Shown here one piece after another: positions 44,501-56,950 of a stretch of 64,000 bases of DNA. Each line of letters opens with the position of its first letter. The first letter of the stretch is position 1. Source of the stretch: Salminus brasiliensis (Eukaryota > Chordata > Actinopteri > Characiformes > Bryconidae); contig NC_132883.1 of NCBI RefSeq assembly GCF_030463535.1, positions 33,273,873 to 33,337,872 of the forward strand, in the 5' to 3' direction. Made by a program: the position numbers and the translations under genes. The notes under the pieces were generated by a model. That model did not search any database, was not told where the DNA came from, and saw nothing but the letters and a program-made list of their open reading frames with translations.

Positions 44501-47500
44501 GAAAAACAAGGCATGTCATCATTGGAGGCAATCTCAATGCAGAGAGATATCGAGATAAAATTCTGCAGCCAGTGGCAATCCCATATCTCCACAGTCTGGG
44601 ACCGAACTCTATTCTCCAAAATGGCAACGCTCGCCTCCACAGAGTGGGGTTATTAGAGACTACCTCCAGAATTTGGGAGTGGAGAGGATGGAATGGCCTG
44701 CGAGCAGTCCTGACTTCAACCCTATTGAACACTTGTGGGATCAGCTTGGGCGTGCTGTTAGTGCCAGAGTGAACAACACAATCATGCTGCCTGACTTGTG
44801 ACAAAGGCTGGTTGAAGAATGGGATGCCATCCCTCAGCAGTGTGTGATCAGGCTGGTGATCAGCATGAGGAGGAGGTACCAGGCTGTTGTGGCTGTGTAT
44901 GATTCTTCCACACACTACTAAGGCTCCTGTTTGTTAAATAAATAAATGGGCATTGGTAGAGAGGATTTGGCAAATTTTTCATGGGGGCAAACTCAGCTCT
45001 GCAGCTCATTCCACAAATGCATGTTCCTTACAAATGTGGCACCATTTAAAAGGGAAGTGAAAAGGCTTTCCAACGGTATAATACTTATTGCCAAGAAGCA
45101 TTGTTACAACAAAGAAATAATCCACCAAACACAAATTGCCTTACTTTAGATAAGTTTACAATATTTAGGTTATATATTTTTGGTTTTCTAACCATTCTAT
45201 TTCTCCTATTCTCAGTCAACAACAAATTTGCCCTCCGCTGCAAGAACTGCAAGACCAACATTCATCACGCATGCCAGTCGTATGTGGAGTTCCAAAGATG
45301 CTTTGGCAAAATAGTGAGATGCTTCCATTATTCATCAATATGTGAAATTCATAACTTGAAACTGCAGCACAGTTGGTAAACTATGTGTGTGCAGCATGCT
45401 GGTATTTCAAGTTTATCATCTGTTTATGTCATTGAAAATCTCCTGTCCTTTCAGCCCCCAGGTTTTAGACGAGCCTACAGCTCCCCTTTGTATGATCAGG
45501 AGATAAATAGCCCCGGTGAGTATCACAGCAGTCAGAGACAGGGCCCTTTGGTGACATTTTCTGTGTATTCAGGCTTTACAGATGAAAATGATTTATTTTA
45601 CTTGAAGTTAAAGGGCCTATTTCATAAAATATTAGATTTACCGCTTCCTTGATGAAAGAAGTTACTCTAATATGCAAACATTGTTGGCCATATTATCCCT
45701 ACTTAAAAATGAAGCTGTGAAAATGGCTCATTTTTAATGTAATTGTTTTTGTGACATTATAAAAATCATCTTATCATCGCTGTTGTGCAAAAACATTATC
45801 ACCAAAATGGCAACTTTACAGGCAAGGAAAAAACCTTTTTAACTTTTAATGGATGTCAATGTAAAAAAAAATAGTAAAAGTAAAAGTAATATTGGAGCAT
45901 TTTATTGGTCCATTCATCAAAAGATTGGACATCATATAAAGAACAACTGCCAGATTTAAATGATGCCAAAAAGTACATAAATGTTGACAAAGATTTTTTT
46001 GTGTGGCAGTGATTATATACATTACATATTTTACCTACTATTCACATAGTGACCTCACAGAGGTCATTAACATTTATCAATCTTAAAGAAACATTAATAG
46101 CATAAGACATAAGACAGCTTGTTTAATTTTAAGGGATACAAAGAATTTGGAAAATGGTCATTATGACTGTTTTTGTCAAATAAACAATAAAAACATTAAA
46201 TGTGGACCTAAAGGGAAAATAAGTGTAGCCTATGAGCTCTTTGATTTGTTTACCATCCAGGTAATGGACAAAACATGCTTATGAAAACTTATAAAAAGCT
46301 ATAAAAAACTGAAATATCCAACACCTACTTTTTCAAAACCACACTGAGACTTACTACTTTTAACTTTTCTGTCACAATGCTTTTGGAAGCAATCGTTCAA
46401 AACAAGCTAACCTGGAGAGAGTTATATGTGTGTTCATAGGCCAGCAGAATCGCACTGACCCAGTATTTGATACTCTGCGTGTTGGAGTTATTATGGCCAA
46501 CAAAGAGAGGAAGAAGGGATCAGAAGATAAAAAGAATGTAAGTTCAGTCTGGATGTGTGGCACTTGCAGTACATGTCATTTGGTCACTCAAGCTAAAGCA
46601 GAAATGGTTTGTCATGTGCAGGTACCTTGTACCTACACTCCTAAACATGCCAAAGATTAACCACATTTGGTTCCATGTTTGTAATATAGGTGTAATAGAG
46701 ATGTCAAAGGGTGAAGAACACTTTGAAGGTTTAAAGAACCATCACCTGATACAAAGGTTCTTTACCAATTTAAAGGTTATTCACCATCACACATCTCAGT
46801 ATGTAAACATACTAAGCATTTTATGACCTTCTCATATATGAAGGTACATTTTGTAGATTTAAACACAATTTGTGTTAGTCATTTTGTAGCCCTTCATCAG
46901 AGGTGAGTTTCTGACCACGGGGCCACAATTGGCTGGATATTTTTGGTTGGTGTTCTATTTTCAGTCCAGCAATGGTCATCCTATGATGGTCTCTTTTCCT
47001 GGTAAAAGGGGGGCTTTCAAATTGTGCAGCAATAGAACTGGTCCAGTCAGTAATGATATACTTCAGCAAGTATACTATGATATTTAGCAAGTATACTATA
47101 GGTTTACCTGTTAAAATGTTAAAAAGGCCACAACAATGAAAAACAAAATAGGATAAATACGCTTTGCTACTGATTAATTAATGAATTAAATATGAACATT
47201 GTTACATATTATGTCTAAAAATGCACAGATAAACATCTTATGCTAATACAGAACATGCAGTAATTTCTAACAAATACCACTGAAAAGGGAAAGCTTCCAT
47301 TCTTCCACATCTGGAGTCCAAGCTTAATTTACACTCAAGATGCTGGGGTTTAGCACTCATTTACAATTTACAGAATTTAATTTTTTCTGCATTTCTGTGT
47401 TCATGTTTAATTTACATATGAAATATCAACATTAAATGTGTTCTTATAAGATGATGATGATGATGATGGAGGAGGAAGAGGCCCAGCAGCCCAAAGAGGA

Positions 47501-50497
47501 TGAAGAAGGGGGTGAAGGTAAAAGCATTAACAAAAATATTATTTTAACCAAGATTTATGCACACCATTCTGAGATGCACAAACAAGGGCTTATTATATTT
47601 AATATAATATTTTATATTTCCTGTACATTTCACAATTTTTAAGCTTTTTTTTAAAAAAAGACAAATTATAGAAAATGTAATGTAGACCCCATATATAGAA
47701 CATAGTTGTCCTTTCAGCCAACAACATTTGGGTTCCACCTATTCATGCGGACATTAAAATTAATTACGGACTGTTTTTTTTGGCAGTCAATTGGGAAAGA
47801 GAGCCTTTTCATTTCATCTTTTCATTAGTTTAATTGTAGTGGATAAAGAAAGGTTACTAAATGATAATGTAAAAAGGCATTAGCACTGTTTTTTTGGTTC
47901 ATAAACTCACATGGTTATCATAAGGTGGCCTCAGGACATTGTTAAGTGCCATTTTCCTTAATCTATTTTACTAAAAAGGTGGCTTAGAGCTTTGCAAAAA
48001 TAAAATGTCCAGAATGATTTGATGGAGATGATGGAGATGATGGAGATGTTTTCTCTATTTTCTATTCTATGGTGAGTTTGTTAGGAATAGCTTGATTTTA
48101 AGTAAAAAATAGGTGCATCTGTTACCTGTCATAGGTTTCCAAAACAAACAAAAACCTAAAAATAGTGGTGAAAATATTTAGTGAATCTGCTTATATTCAA
48201 AGTGTTGTTTTCTTAATTGGATTCATGTTGTTATAAAATAACTAAGTTCTGTGAGTAGGAACATCTGACAGCAAATGTAACATACTATAAATTCCATCTC
48301 TGCCTTCTGTGTCCATAATTAAGTTGTAGCACCCTGTGAGATGCTGGTGTATTTGGGCAAACTCTGCATACATCCAACCATGCAATCCCTCTAAATTTTT
48401 CCCTTAGTCACATTTGACCTTGAGGTCTAGCCTTCCAGCTCAAAGCAAAAGCCACTCAAACTCTGTGTCCATAATGTGTGAAGCTTTCACACCTCCCCAC
48501 CACCCTGTCTTCTCAATTTAGTGTTTTGTCATTCATATTTCCCAGTCCCAGCTCCACTTATCAATGGGAGGTCTGGCCTTCTAACTCAAAGCAGAAGCCT
48601 CCCCCTCTTACAGCTTCCTAACACACATTATCATATTCTGATGGCATGTTCCAATCAGTATCCATATATTTGCAAATCTAAAATTGTCCATTATTGGATA
48701 ATCATAGCATGTTAGACTATTAGGCACAGTTCTTTCACTTAACCAGTTACATTATGATGACCAAAACACCTGCTACAGGAAGCACAACTAGGTCATGTTT
48801 TATGCAATTAGTAGCCAACACATGCTGCATCCTTTATCATCACCTTGAAGAAAACCAAAACTATTTCCATCATTTCCTCATAATAGGAAATGAAAAGCAA
48901 GTTATCTGATTCTACCCTGTATTTCACAGTGACTGAATCAAGGCCACAGAATCTTCTGTTTCTGTTACAGGAAAGCAGGATGGAGATAAGAAGGACAAGA
49001 CAGCCCCAGATGACAAGGTATTCAGTATTCATAAACATGGTTCAACATTTGTATTTAGAAAAAAAGTAAATACATTAAAATATAACATGTCTTTCTTAGA
49101 ATTATAAGCAGAATATATTTATGTACTGATTACATGTACAAGACAAAATATTGATTAATATATCAGTCTATTAGTTGAATTACATTAGGAGGCTGTGTTA
49201 TTTATATTGGCAGGAATATTGACATGTTTGTGTTTCTAAATGTTTTAGAATAAGAAACAACAGCAGACCTTTAGTCAGACTCACTACTACATGGCTCTGT
49301 ACCGTTTCAAAGCAATAGAGAAGGATGACCTGGACTTTCAGTAAGTGTATTGTTTTTTTCTTTACAAATGCAATCAAAGATTTTTCAAAACTTAATTTGA
49401 AATTGCATTTTAAATAACTTTATTTTTTTATTTTTTCTTTATTTTTAATTTTATAAGACTACAAGACAACTTTGGAAATGGCAAATTTCCCCAGTAATTA
49501 TGTTGCACATTAGTAAAAATACAAATTAACATAATAAATGCAGAAAATGTAGTATGTCATGATTGTCAGTCAGGTTCAATTTATATGTCAATGAGAAGAT
49601 CACAACATAAAATCTAATTAAAACAATTAGGTTAACATAACTTAAACACAATATAAACAAACTCATCATTATCAGCATGTGTGAATATAGGGAATGTTAA
49701 TATCCTATAAATTTAGGATATTAAATAGCAGTAACTATTTGTAATTCATTAAACTTAATGTTTTCAGTGAAAGCAACTACTCTTAAATGATGAATTTCAG
49801 AAATGCCAACTTAAATGGAACTATATAATTATTGTTTGTACTCAGTCCAGAGTGTTATTTAACCTCAACTGATTTGGGTTATTTAGCTTAAATGGTTAGC
49901 TTAAATGGTTACAGTTCTCATCATCGGAGTTTACTTAACTCATCAGGTTTTACAGTGCAGTAATAAGAACACAGGTTTGATTGCTGACCTCTCTGTGACT
50001 GCAACTAGGTTTGTTCAGTTCCACCAGCAGCTCACTTGATTTACTTTAATGTATGATTAGATAATGTAAGTGTTGATGGAAACTGTAAATACTTGCCTCC
50101 CTCAAGGAGAGCTTTGGAATGATTAAGCAGAAATATTGTTTATTTGTTTTGTTGTAATTAATGTTTAAAGTTCATTCACACCGTCATTTGCACAGTATTG
50201 TTGACATTGGCTGGTGTGCTCACAACCCAAAACACACAAGCCTACACATACGAAATTTGATTTTGACTGAAACTGAACATGTTTGCATATGTGTATTAAA
50301 GCCCTGGTGACCGCATCACAGTTATTGATGACTCTAATGAAGAATGGTGGAGGGTGAGTTGTACTTCATCGCAACTTATTAAATTACTTCCTAGATTTGT
50401 GTTACATTCTTGATGGAATCTCTGTTTGTGTAGTATGTGTGCATGCTGCTATATTTCTGGAGAAAACAGTCCTCTAAGGGGTAGCATGTCTGGTTGT

Positions 50498-50529
<32 letters not shown>

Positions 50530-51802
50530 CTGTGTCGAAGGGTAAAATCGGGGAGAAGACAGGTTATCTGCCAATGACTTACATCATCCGAGTACGTGCA
50601 GGAGAGAGAGTGTATAAAGTGACTCGCTCTTTTGTGGGGAACAGAGAGATGGGCCAGATTACACTAAAAAAAGACCAGGTATGTATAAAATGTGTGAAAG
50701 TGTTACAATGTTAAAAGCCCATAGGCTTTTAAAGGATTAATATTGTATAGCATGCTGGGTGTTAATGAATATAATATTTCTTCTTGATGCTCCACAGCTT
50801 TCTCAGTCATTGTAGAACCATCAACAGCTCAATTCATCATTAGCATCTTGCAAATTACTGTCGATTTCACAGGACTTTCCTCTTAGTTCTATACATTTAT
50901 AGATTTTTTATGGTTAACAAACTTCTAAACTTTTGAACCAATGTTATGTAATAGTTTTAATTAATCTGAATCCCTAAAAGAAGAAAACGTTGCCATTTTT
51001 GAAGAGTGAAGAGCAATGAGGATGTATGTCTTAAATCCCACTTATTAATTGCTGCAGCCTGTTTAGTTCTTGTTTTTTTTAGTTTCTAGTTTTCCTGATG
51101 AAATACATACTGATTTGGAGCCTCCTAATGGTGCAACGTAGTAGTTGCATGGGCTGTTACACTTTTTAAGAGACTGGTCAGACAAACTAACTGAGCTGTC
51201 AGAAGAGTAAAACATGAATTATTTATTACTTTATTATGGTTTCATTATTTTATTAAGACAATCCAAAGCAATTTATCCACACCTTTCATCTGCATTTGTC
51301 CACTAAAGTTGGTATTGTAACTACAATACAATGACAAAACATGGCATAAGACACAACATCAAACTTAAATTGGGTGGTTTCACTTCTGGATAACACTTTA
51401 TTTGAATAGTAAGTTTTTAATTGTTTGTAGAAATTTACTGTTTACTTACATTCGAGTAATTATATATTAATATCAGCTTAATTTCGCCTGAACCTATCTT
51501 TAACCCTAACTTTAACATCAGCTCAAATCCTAACCTCATGCTCACCCTTATCTTATCTAATATGAACCATTTTATAAACCATCTTTTATAAAGGCTTTCA
51601 GAATTTACCCTAGACTGGAAGTAAGACCACCTCTAGGCAAAAACTAGAATGAAAACAGAATCATCATGCTCCTGATTTTTTTTCCCCTGTGTGTTTTGTG
51701 CAGATTGTGGTAAAGAAAGGAGAGGAGGTCAATGGCTATCTGAAGGTCAGTACAGGCCGTAAACTGGGCTTCTTCCCTGCTGACCTACTTCAGGAGATCT
51801 AA
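41533..51802 (+). CDS. stac3: STAC3, SH3 and cysteine-rich domain protein 3, complete
   Basis: Skeletal-muscle adaptor needed for excitation-contraction coupling. It binds the voltage sensor CaV1.1 at the triad and supports its surface expression and coupling to RyR1. Coding exons: 41533-41549, 42144-42222, 43035-43191, 45216-45313, 45455-45515, 46440-46537, 47451-47517, 48971-49017, 49249-49340, 50302-50353, 50541-50678, 51704-51802. They total 1005 bp, 334 codons plus stop (human 364). Seen: an acidic/proline stretch ([14 protein letters not shown]); a C1 zinc finger from about residue 63 ([31 protein letters not shown]); [20 protein letters not shown], a STAC3 hallmark; SH3-1 at about 220-275 ([20 protein letters not shown]); and SH3-2 at about 280-334 ([18 protein letters not shown]). 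W254, in EEWWR, corresponds to human W284, mutated in Native American myopathy. The first exon contributes only MAQYD plus two bases. Confidence 0.97.
41586..42135. repeat. T-rich (TTTC/TTTA)n low-complexity tract in stac3 intron
   Basis: About 550 bases of almost pure C and T with repeated TTTC and TTTATT units run directly into the acceptor of the exon at 42144. The Phe/Leu/Ser-rich frames here are artefacts. Confidence 0.9.
44019..45150 (+). mobile_element. Tc1-like transposon with long terminal inverted repeats in stac3 intron 3
   Basis: The left arm (from about 44019, GTAAGGAAATTTGTGTTTGG, then TGGATTATTTCTTTGTTGTA) is matched in reverse at about 45103-45150 (TACAACAAAGAAATAATCCA, then CCAAACACAAATTGCCTTAC). 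An inner inverted match (GGCCAAATCTTCTCTACCA at 44108 and GGTAGAGAGGATTTGGC at 44956) extends the arms to about 110 bp. Plus-strand transposase fragments include [20 protein letters not shown], with the SPDxNPIE signature. Stops and frameshifts make it inactive. Its right end is only about 65 bp from stac3 exon 4. Confidence 0.88.
46885..46985. repeat. Fragment of the repeat family seen at 33005-33420
   Basis: GGCTGGATATTTTTGGTTGG followed by CTATTTTCAGTCCAGCAATG is the central part of that fish repeat as I remember it. It lies in the stac3 intron after the exon at 46440. Confidence 0.5.
48424..48600. repeat. Short local duplication in a stac3 intron
   Basis: GAGGTCTAGCCTTCCAGCTC at 48424 and GAGGTCTGGCCTTCTAACTC at 48567 start two diverged copies about 143 bp apart, both continuing AAAGCA(A/G)AAGCC. 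Confidence 0.7.
50495..50529. repeat. (TG)n microsatellite at the stac3 exon 11 acceptor
   Basis: The TG run is followed by TCTGTGTCGAAG|GGT, so it occupies the pyrimidine-tract position of the acceptor at 50540/50541. Confidence 0.9.
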
Positions 51803-51848
51803 ACTGCACCACTATACCTCCCTACCCAAGAAAAACAACGAGGAAACA

Positions 51849-51850
<2 letters not shown>

Positions 51851-51911
<61 letters not shown>
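51851..51911. repeat. (AT)n microsatellite in the stac3 3' UTR
   Basis: Pure AT run of about 60 bases starting some 48 bases after the stac3 stop codon. It would be transcribed and could fold on itself in the mRNA. Confidence 0.95.
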
Positions 51912-51913
<2 letters not shown>

Positions 51914-52507
51914 TCGTCTCTCCAAATTGTAATACAATGGAAAAGAAGCCAGAAGGGATTAAATGGTATTAAAAGTGAGCACATCTGAGCCATGTCATTT
52001 CAATTCTATGCAAATCTAAATGAGCACAAACAAACCAATGTGCCTGTTTTTGTACTTTTATAACTATACTAATTGCCAAGGCTGTGTTCTCCTTTACTTT
52101 AACTCCAGGTTTCGCTATGGCTTTCACTCTTGTTTATATAACTAAAATTATATCATACATATATGAATGTAATTTTCAAAATCCAAGAATGGTATGTGTG
52201 TGCAATTTTGCTGTGAAATTGTAAAGCTGAAGTATTTGATCTTTAAGTGTAGTGCAGTGTAATACGCACTGTGAGAGCTATCGTTGATAAAATAGCACCC
52301 ATATAGTTGTGCATGTCTAAGCTGTCACTAGACTACTCTGCAAGTAAATTTGTGACGTCAATCTGAAGACTTTCTACATTCTGTTTTTTTCTGCTGTATT
52401 AACTGAACATACCTGGTGTCTCCTATGTTAAACATCTAATGTTGGAGCGAGCCAAAGACTCAGTTCAAGTCAGTTTATATCAACACAATATCTGAGATTT
52501 GGCACTA

Positions 52508-52513
52508 AATAAA
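52508..52513 (+). terminator. stac3: stac3 polyadenylation signal
   Basis: AATAAA about 700 bases after the stop, followed by a GT-rich stretch (GTTGATGTGGTTGTC) near 52540. It gives a normal-length 3' UTR. Confidence 0.6.
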
Positions 52514-52769
52514 GGCAACTATTTTTTGTACCACTTTTCTGTTGATGTGGTTGTCTTTTCACTGATATGTGCAGATGTTTATGAGAGTGTGTTCTCTATG
52601 TGTTTAGTGGATAGCTAGAAAGGAGAACATTTGTCATTATTGTCATTGTCATCAAATTTGGCCTTACAAAATGTGCTTTTGGTATTTAAAAAATGGCCAA
52701 AAACTTTATATTTCTCTATAACAAAATGTGTTTTGGGTGTTAATTTGCCTTGGTTAGTTCTGAATCATG

Positions 52770-52960
52770 AATGCCACTCCAGTTAATCCCAAAGGTATTG
52801 GTCAGAGCTCCATCACTTCACAGAATACAGTTGCCTTGCTGCATAGGCCAGTGTTGATTAGCCTTGAACATGTTGACTTTAAGCGTGTGTGCAACTGCTC
52901 CTGTATGCTTTTTTTCTATCTGGATTATATAAACTGCGTATGCACAGTTGAATGCGGCAA
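52770..52960. repeat. Partial copy of the 21895-22165 MITE family
   Basis: CCAGTTAATCCCAAAGGTATTGGTCAGAGCTCC and GAACATGTTGACTTTAAGCG match the general plan of that family as I recall it. The similarity is loose. Confidence 0.4.
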
Positions 52961-53727
52961 TAGGTGCTAAATTCACCATTTAAATAGCTTGTCCTCAAAA
53001 AGTAACTTTCAATAATACATTAACATAGAAACAAAGCAGGTTGAACTTGGATAAACCTTTTCTTGGACTTTTGCCAAGCCATTTCAAATAATGTTGCATG
53101 CTCTTTGTGCTGATTGGGAATGCCGTGCTTGCTCTAATTAAACATACCAAGAGAACACAACAGCAATCTCTGATTGTTTTAATGGAATAGGAAGGTGTAA
53201 TGAGAAGTGTTCTCCACTAGGGAGTGGTATTGTTATCTGTAGGATCTAGTGTCTGTTAAACTGTCTATAATTGTATTTTATTGAGTAGCAATTTATCCTA
53301 TATTATAGACATTTTCACTTTCATAGACATATATTCTAGTACCTACACTAAACTGAGCTCAGCAACCAAATAAAAAGATTATTGTACACTATTCCATTGG
53401 AACCAGCACCATCTTTTTGAATGACTATGAGAACCTTTTAATCCCACAAAATTAGATTAGATTACAAATAATATCTCAAATATACACAAACATACTCAAA
53501 CATAAACATACATATAGCGGTTTACTGTGTTTTTGAGTCACATAGAAAAACATTTCTTGTCCTAAAGTAATTCAAATCCCTTTTTTAAAGCACAAAGCAT
53601 ATTTTCCATCCTTGCTACTATAAGTGCAGTCAATCTAACAAATTATGTTTGATGACCTAAGTTTGCTTCTTTAGTTTCCTGCCCAGTTTATATTTTTGCT
53701 GTGCTTATTTTCCATTTGGGAGGAAAG

Positions 53728-53815
53728 TTCATTTCAGTTCAGTCTAATTTGTATAGAACAGTTTTAACAATAGGCAATTCACAAAGCAGCTTCACAGAAA
53801 CTCTAGTCCAGACAA
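53728..53815 (+). repeat. Short interspersed repeat, relative of the insert at 7571
   Basis: It reads TCTAATTTGTATAGAACAGT, then CACAAAGCAGCTTCACAGAA, the same body as the 7571-7697 insert but without the hexamer array. Confidence 0.6.
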
Positions 53816-53862
53816 GTAATGAGCACACTGAGAGCCACAAGGACATGCTGCACAAAGAGAGA

Positions 53863-53866
<4 letters not shown>

Positions 53867-53895
<29 letters not shown>
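53867..53895. repeat. (CA)n microsatellite
   Basis: Pure CA run. Confidence 0.95.
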
Positions 53896-53897
<2 letters not shown>

Positions 53898-54325
53898 GTC
53901 TCTGTGTTCTCTGAGTGGGAATTTAGTGCACTAAATGTCACACTGTTCTCACTGCAACATGCTCTCTGATTCCTCTTGAGGGCAGATGTCGTCTTCAGTT
54001 ACACACCTCAATCCGTTATCCCTTATAACAGTGGATTTCAATGTTTCATATCAAACCTAGCAAGTGAGCTATGAACTCATCCTGATATTAGTGTGGCCTA
54101 AATCCCTACAAGACAGTTTACTTCTACTTCCAGTTCACCTTAGAATTGTTGCCAGTTCTGCACTAATTTATACATAGGTGTACATTATTTATTTTACAAT
54201 AGTTCTTTAAAAAAAAAGATACAATTATTCTTACAGAGGATCAAATAAACTTGCATTTTATTACCTTTCCACGTATGTCATGTGAAAAACATTGTCTTTT
54301 TGAACATATTTAAACATATGATCAT

Positions 54326-55480
54326 TTGAGCTTCATTTTAACACTTCTGAGAGATGGAGGTGGGGGAGCACATCAGCTGCACATGATTAGCACATCATTA
54401 GAGAAGATTTTGGAGGAGACTGTCTTTTTTAATTCTCTAAAATGTTATTTTGGTTTGCTCCTGATTGTTGTGAGGGGTATCACCAAATATCCATCAGCAA
54501 AGGCCTTCAGAAAGAAAGTTGTAAATGCAGATTTGTCTGGGATAGAATTTTTAAAGAATCTCAAAACAATAAGAAATCCCACTGTCACATCTCACATCCC
54601 AAATAATTAATTCAACAAGTCATTTACAAACAATTGCAAGCATGGCCAGGTCATACCGCCCTAGCACATTCAGCCCAAGAGCAGACGCATTAAGCAAGAT
54701 GCATGAAGATGTTGCCAAACAATCCTAATATGCCATTACAGGATCTGGTAGATTAGGTAGGTCTTGCCACAGTTAATGTCAAAGTACAGCATCATCAGAA
54801 ACAGACAGTGCACCTTTGATTTTCATTAGGAAGACCTTGCTGTCAAAACCCCCCCCAAAAACAAACAAACAAAAAAACATCTAAACAAGACTAGTTTGCC
54901 AGAAAACTCCTAGACAAAGATTGTCAAAGAAATAGTTTTGGGCACAATAAGACATGTTTGGCTCAGCGCTTGAGCACACAAACCTTATACCAACTGTAAA
55001 ACATGGAATAGGAAATATCATGGTTGTGGACTGCTTTGCTGCAGTAGGGCCTGAAACCCTTTCATCATAAAATCTACATTAAATTCTTTATTGTATCAGA
55101 AGGTACTTGAGGAAAATGTGAGATCAGATGTCTGTTCAAGAGCTGAAGCTGAAGCAGAGGTGGATCATGCAACATGATAATGACCAAAAACATTCTAGAG
55201 AATCCACCAAAATTAGGAGTGGAATTTTGGAATTATTGGATTATTGGATTATTATGCCAAATATATATCTTGATCCTATTGAGATGCAGTGGGGTGATTT
55301 GAAATGGGATGGCATGCAAGAAACCCTCAAACATTACACAGCTGAAAGAACACATGGAGGAGTGGGAAACATTTGCAATCGACATCAGATACTATTAGAC
55401 AGTTATAGAAAACATCTAATTGGTGTTATTTTAGAGGTTATTTTATTAGGTCATAATGTTTCCTAACAGAAAAAAATCAT
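54326..55480 (+). mobile_element. Decayed Tc1-like transposon
   Basis: Plus-strand frames hold transposase-like pieces. At 55160-55200 is RWIMQHDNDQKHSRESTK, which matches the QQDNDPKHT region of Tc1 transposases with Pro changed to Gln. LDPIEMQWGDLKWD follows, a variant of the LNPIE motif, then SYRKHLIGVI. Frameshifts and stops separate the pieces. Terminal repeats were not found. Confidence 0.75.
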
Positions 55481-55544
55481 TTTAGAATTCCCCCACCCTG
55501 TGCAGACAAGAAATCACACACACTCCACAGCTCAATTCTGCCCA

Positions 55545-55620
55545 TGGCTGGCTTCTCTATAGAGATTAGACAAGCTGCGTTGTAAATTTGCCACAAACAT
55601 TTGGACATATTGTGCATATT
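55545..55620. repeat. Fragment of the 21895-22165 MITE family
   Basis: ATAGAGATTAGACAAGCTGC followed by GCCACAAACATTTGGACATA matches the terminal part of that element. Confidence 0.55.
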
Positions 55621-55841
55621 ACCTCCATATCTTAGTTTTGTTAAAATGAACATCAAATGTCCATATGTTTTAAATGGTTACTTTCTGTTATTTTTCTTTT
55701 ATAGGATTGAACTGATGATTGGCTGAGCAGATTGTTTTGCTGATGCTAACAAGTTGTCTTAATTTAATTCTTTAAGCTCAATTTTAAAGGTGCCGTGTGA
55801 ACAGAGTTGATATTATTACATATATTTAGTAACTAGTAAAC

Positions 55842-55914
55842 CTCATTCCAGCTTTTTCCAGGGCCTGCCACTCCTCTAGGCTTTTGATCTCCTCCAGATC
55901 TGCTGACTGACATC
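55842..55914 (-). CDS. Unassigned candidate exon
   Basis: On the minus strand a strong acceptor (CTGTCCCTGCAG) precedes 73 bases open in one frame, encoding SADLEEIKSLEEWQALEKAG, and then a moderate donor (ATGAG|GTTTAC). The peptide is acidic and helix-like and looks like real coding sequence. I could not identify a protein or find partner exons nearby. It may be an isolated exon of an undetected gene, a processed remnant, or chance. Confidence 0.3.
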
Positions 55915-56736
55915 CTGCAGGGACAGCAGTATAAGAGTCAGAATGTGAATGGTCCCACGGCAGCAGCTCAGGCTCCTTTGCAGCTGCCCCTTATGCCCTT
56001 TGGCCTTTTTCACTGAGTCATTATAGCACTTTGTAAACATAAGTACAAATAATATCAATAATGTTCACATGAAATGGCTATATATATATCTTTTTAAAGC
56101 AAGTTCTTTCATGATAAGGGCTATTTAGCTAAACAATAACAAGAGAGAGGACCTGGGTGGAGCCAGAAAGCCATATACAGGACATAGGTTACAGAGAAGA
56201 ATCCAAGGCTGCACCAGAATGGAACTCTACTTGTAAATATCTAATCTAGTGTCATTCCACCAAACTAACACACCACTTTCAATACATCTGTGGATACAGA
56301 TGTACAGATTCTGAATACAGATTCTGTCTTTGGGGTATATTGTACAGATATCCTTGACACACTCATATAGAACAGCTGCAAATAAAACCAAAACCTTCTA
56401 AAAACTAGAATGGCAAACAGTATAAAATCATTAAGAAAAGTAATGTTTACTCAGTTTACTTTGATAACAGGCAATGTGAGGACTATGCTCGTCGTTTTTC
56501 CTTCCCAGTTGAGGCACCAAAGGTGAAAGACACGCCTACTATTTCTTCCACATAAAGGGAAATCTCACAAAGAAGGAGCTATCGCATCTACATTGTGAAG
56601 AAACTAGATTTGGGCCAGTTGGTTCAGGGCTTCCTCATAAGCTAAATAAGCTTAATACAAATTTGAAACCACATGAAATAGTTAAACAAGTACAGGAAAT
56701 TGTTACTACATAGGTTCATAAGCATCGTTTTGAAGT

Positions 56737-56950
56737 TTGTTTGTGTGTGTGAGTGTGTGTGTGTGAGTGGGTATGCAGAGCATTACAGTAGCAGTTACCC
56801 ACAAAACCCAAAAAGAATTACTGTTGAATACCACCTCACCAGGCTTACAGGGTCATGGAGTTGTTGCAGTGTAAGAAAGGCTTACATGAATTGTTTTCCA
56901 AAATACAGTCACAGATGGATGATGAGTGTGTGTGTGTGTGTGTGTGTGTG
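56737..56950. repeat. Two (TG)n microsatellites
   Basis: TG-rich runs at about 56737-56770 and 56925-56950, the second followed by a G run. Nothing else was recognised between them. Confidence 0.85.

Noticed and set aside
44370-44915. 181-codon minus-strand frame
   Set aside because: Antisense of the Tc1-like transposase; the plus strand carries the recognisable SPDFNPIE motif.
56509-56555. Plus-strand acceptor-like site followed by EAPKVKDTPTISST and a stop
   Set aside because: Too short, with no partner exon or poly(A) signal nearby, so it cannot be supported as a terminal exon.
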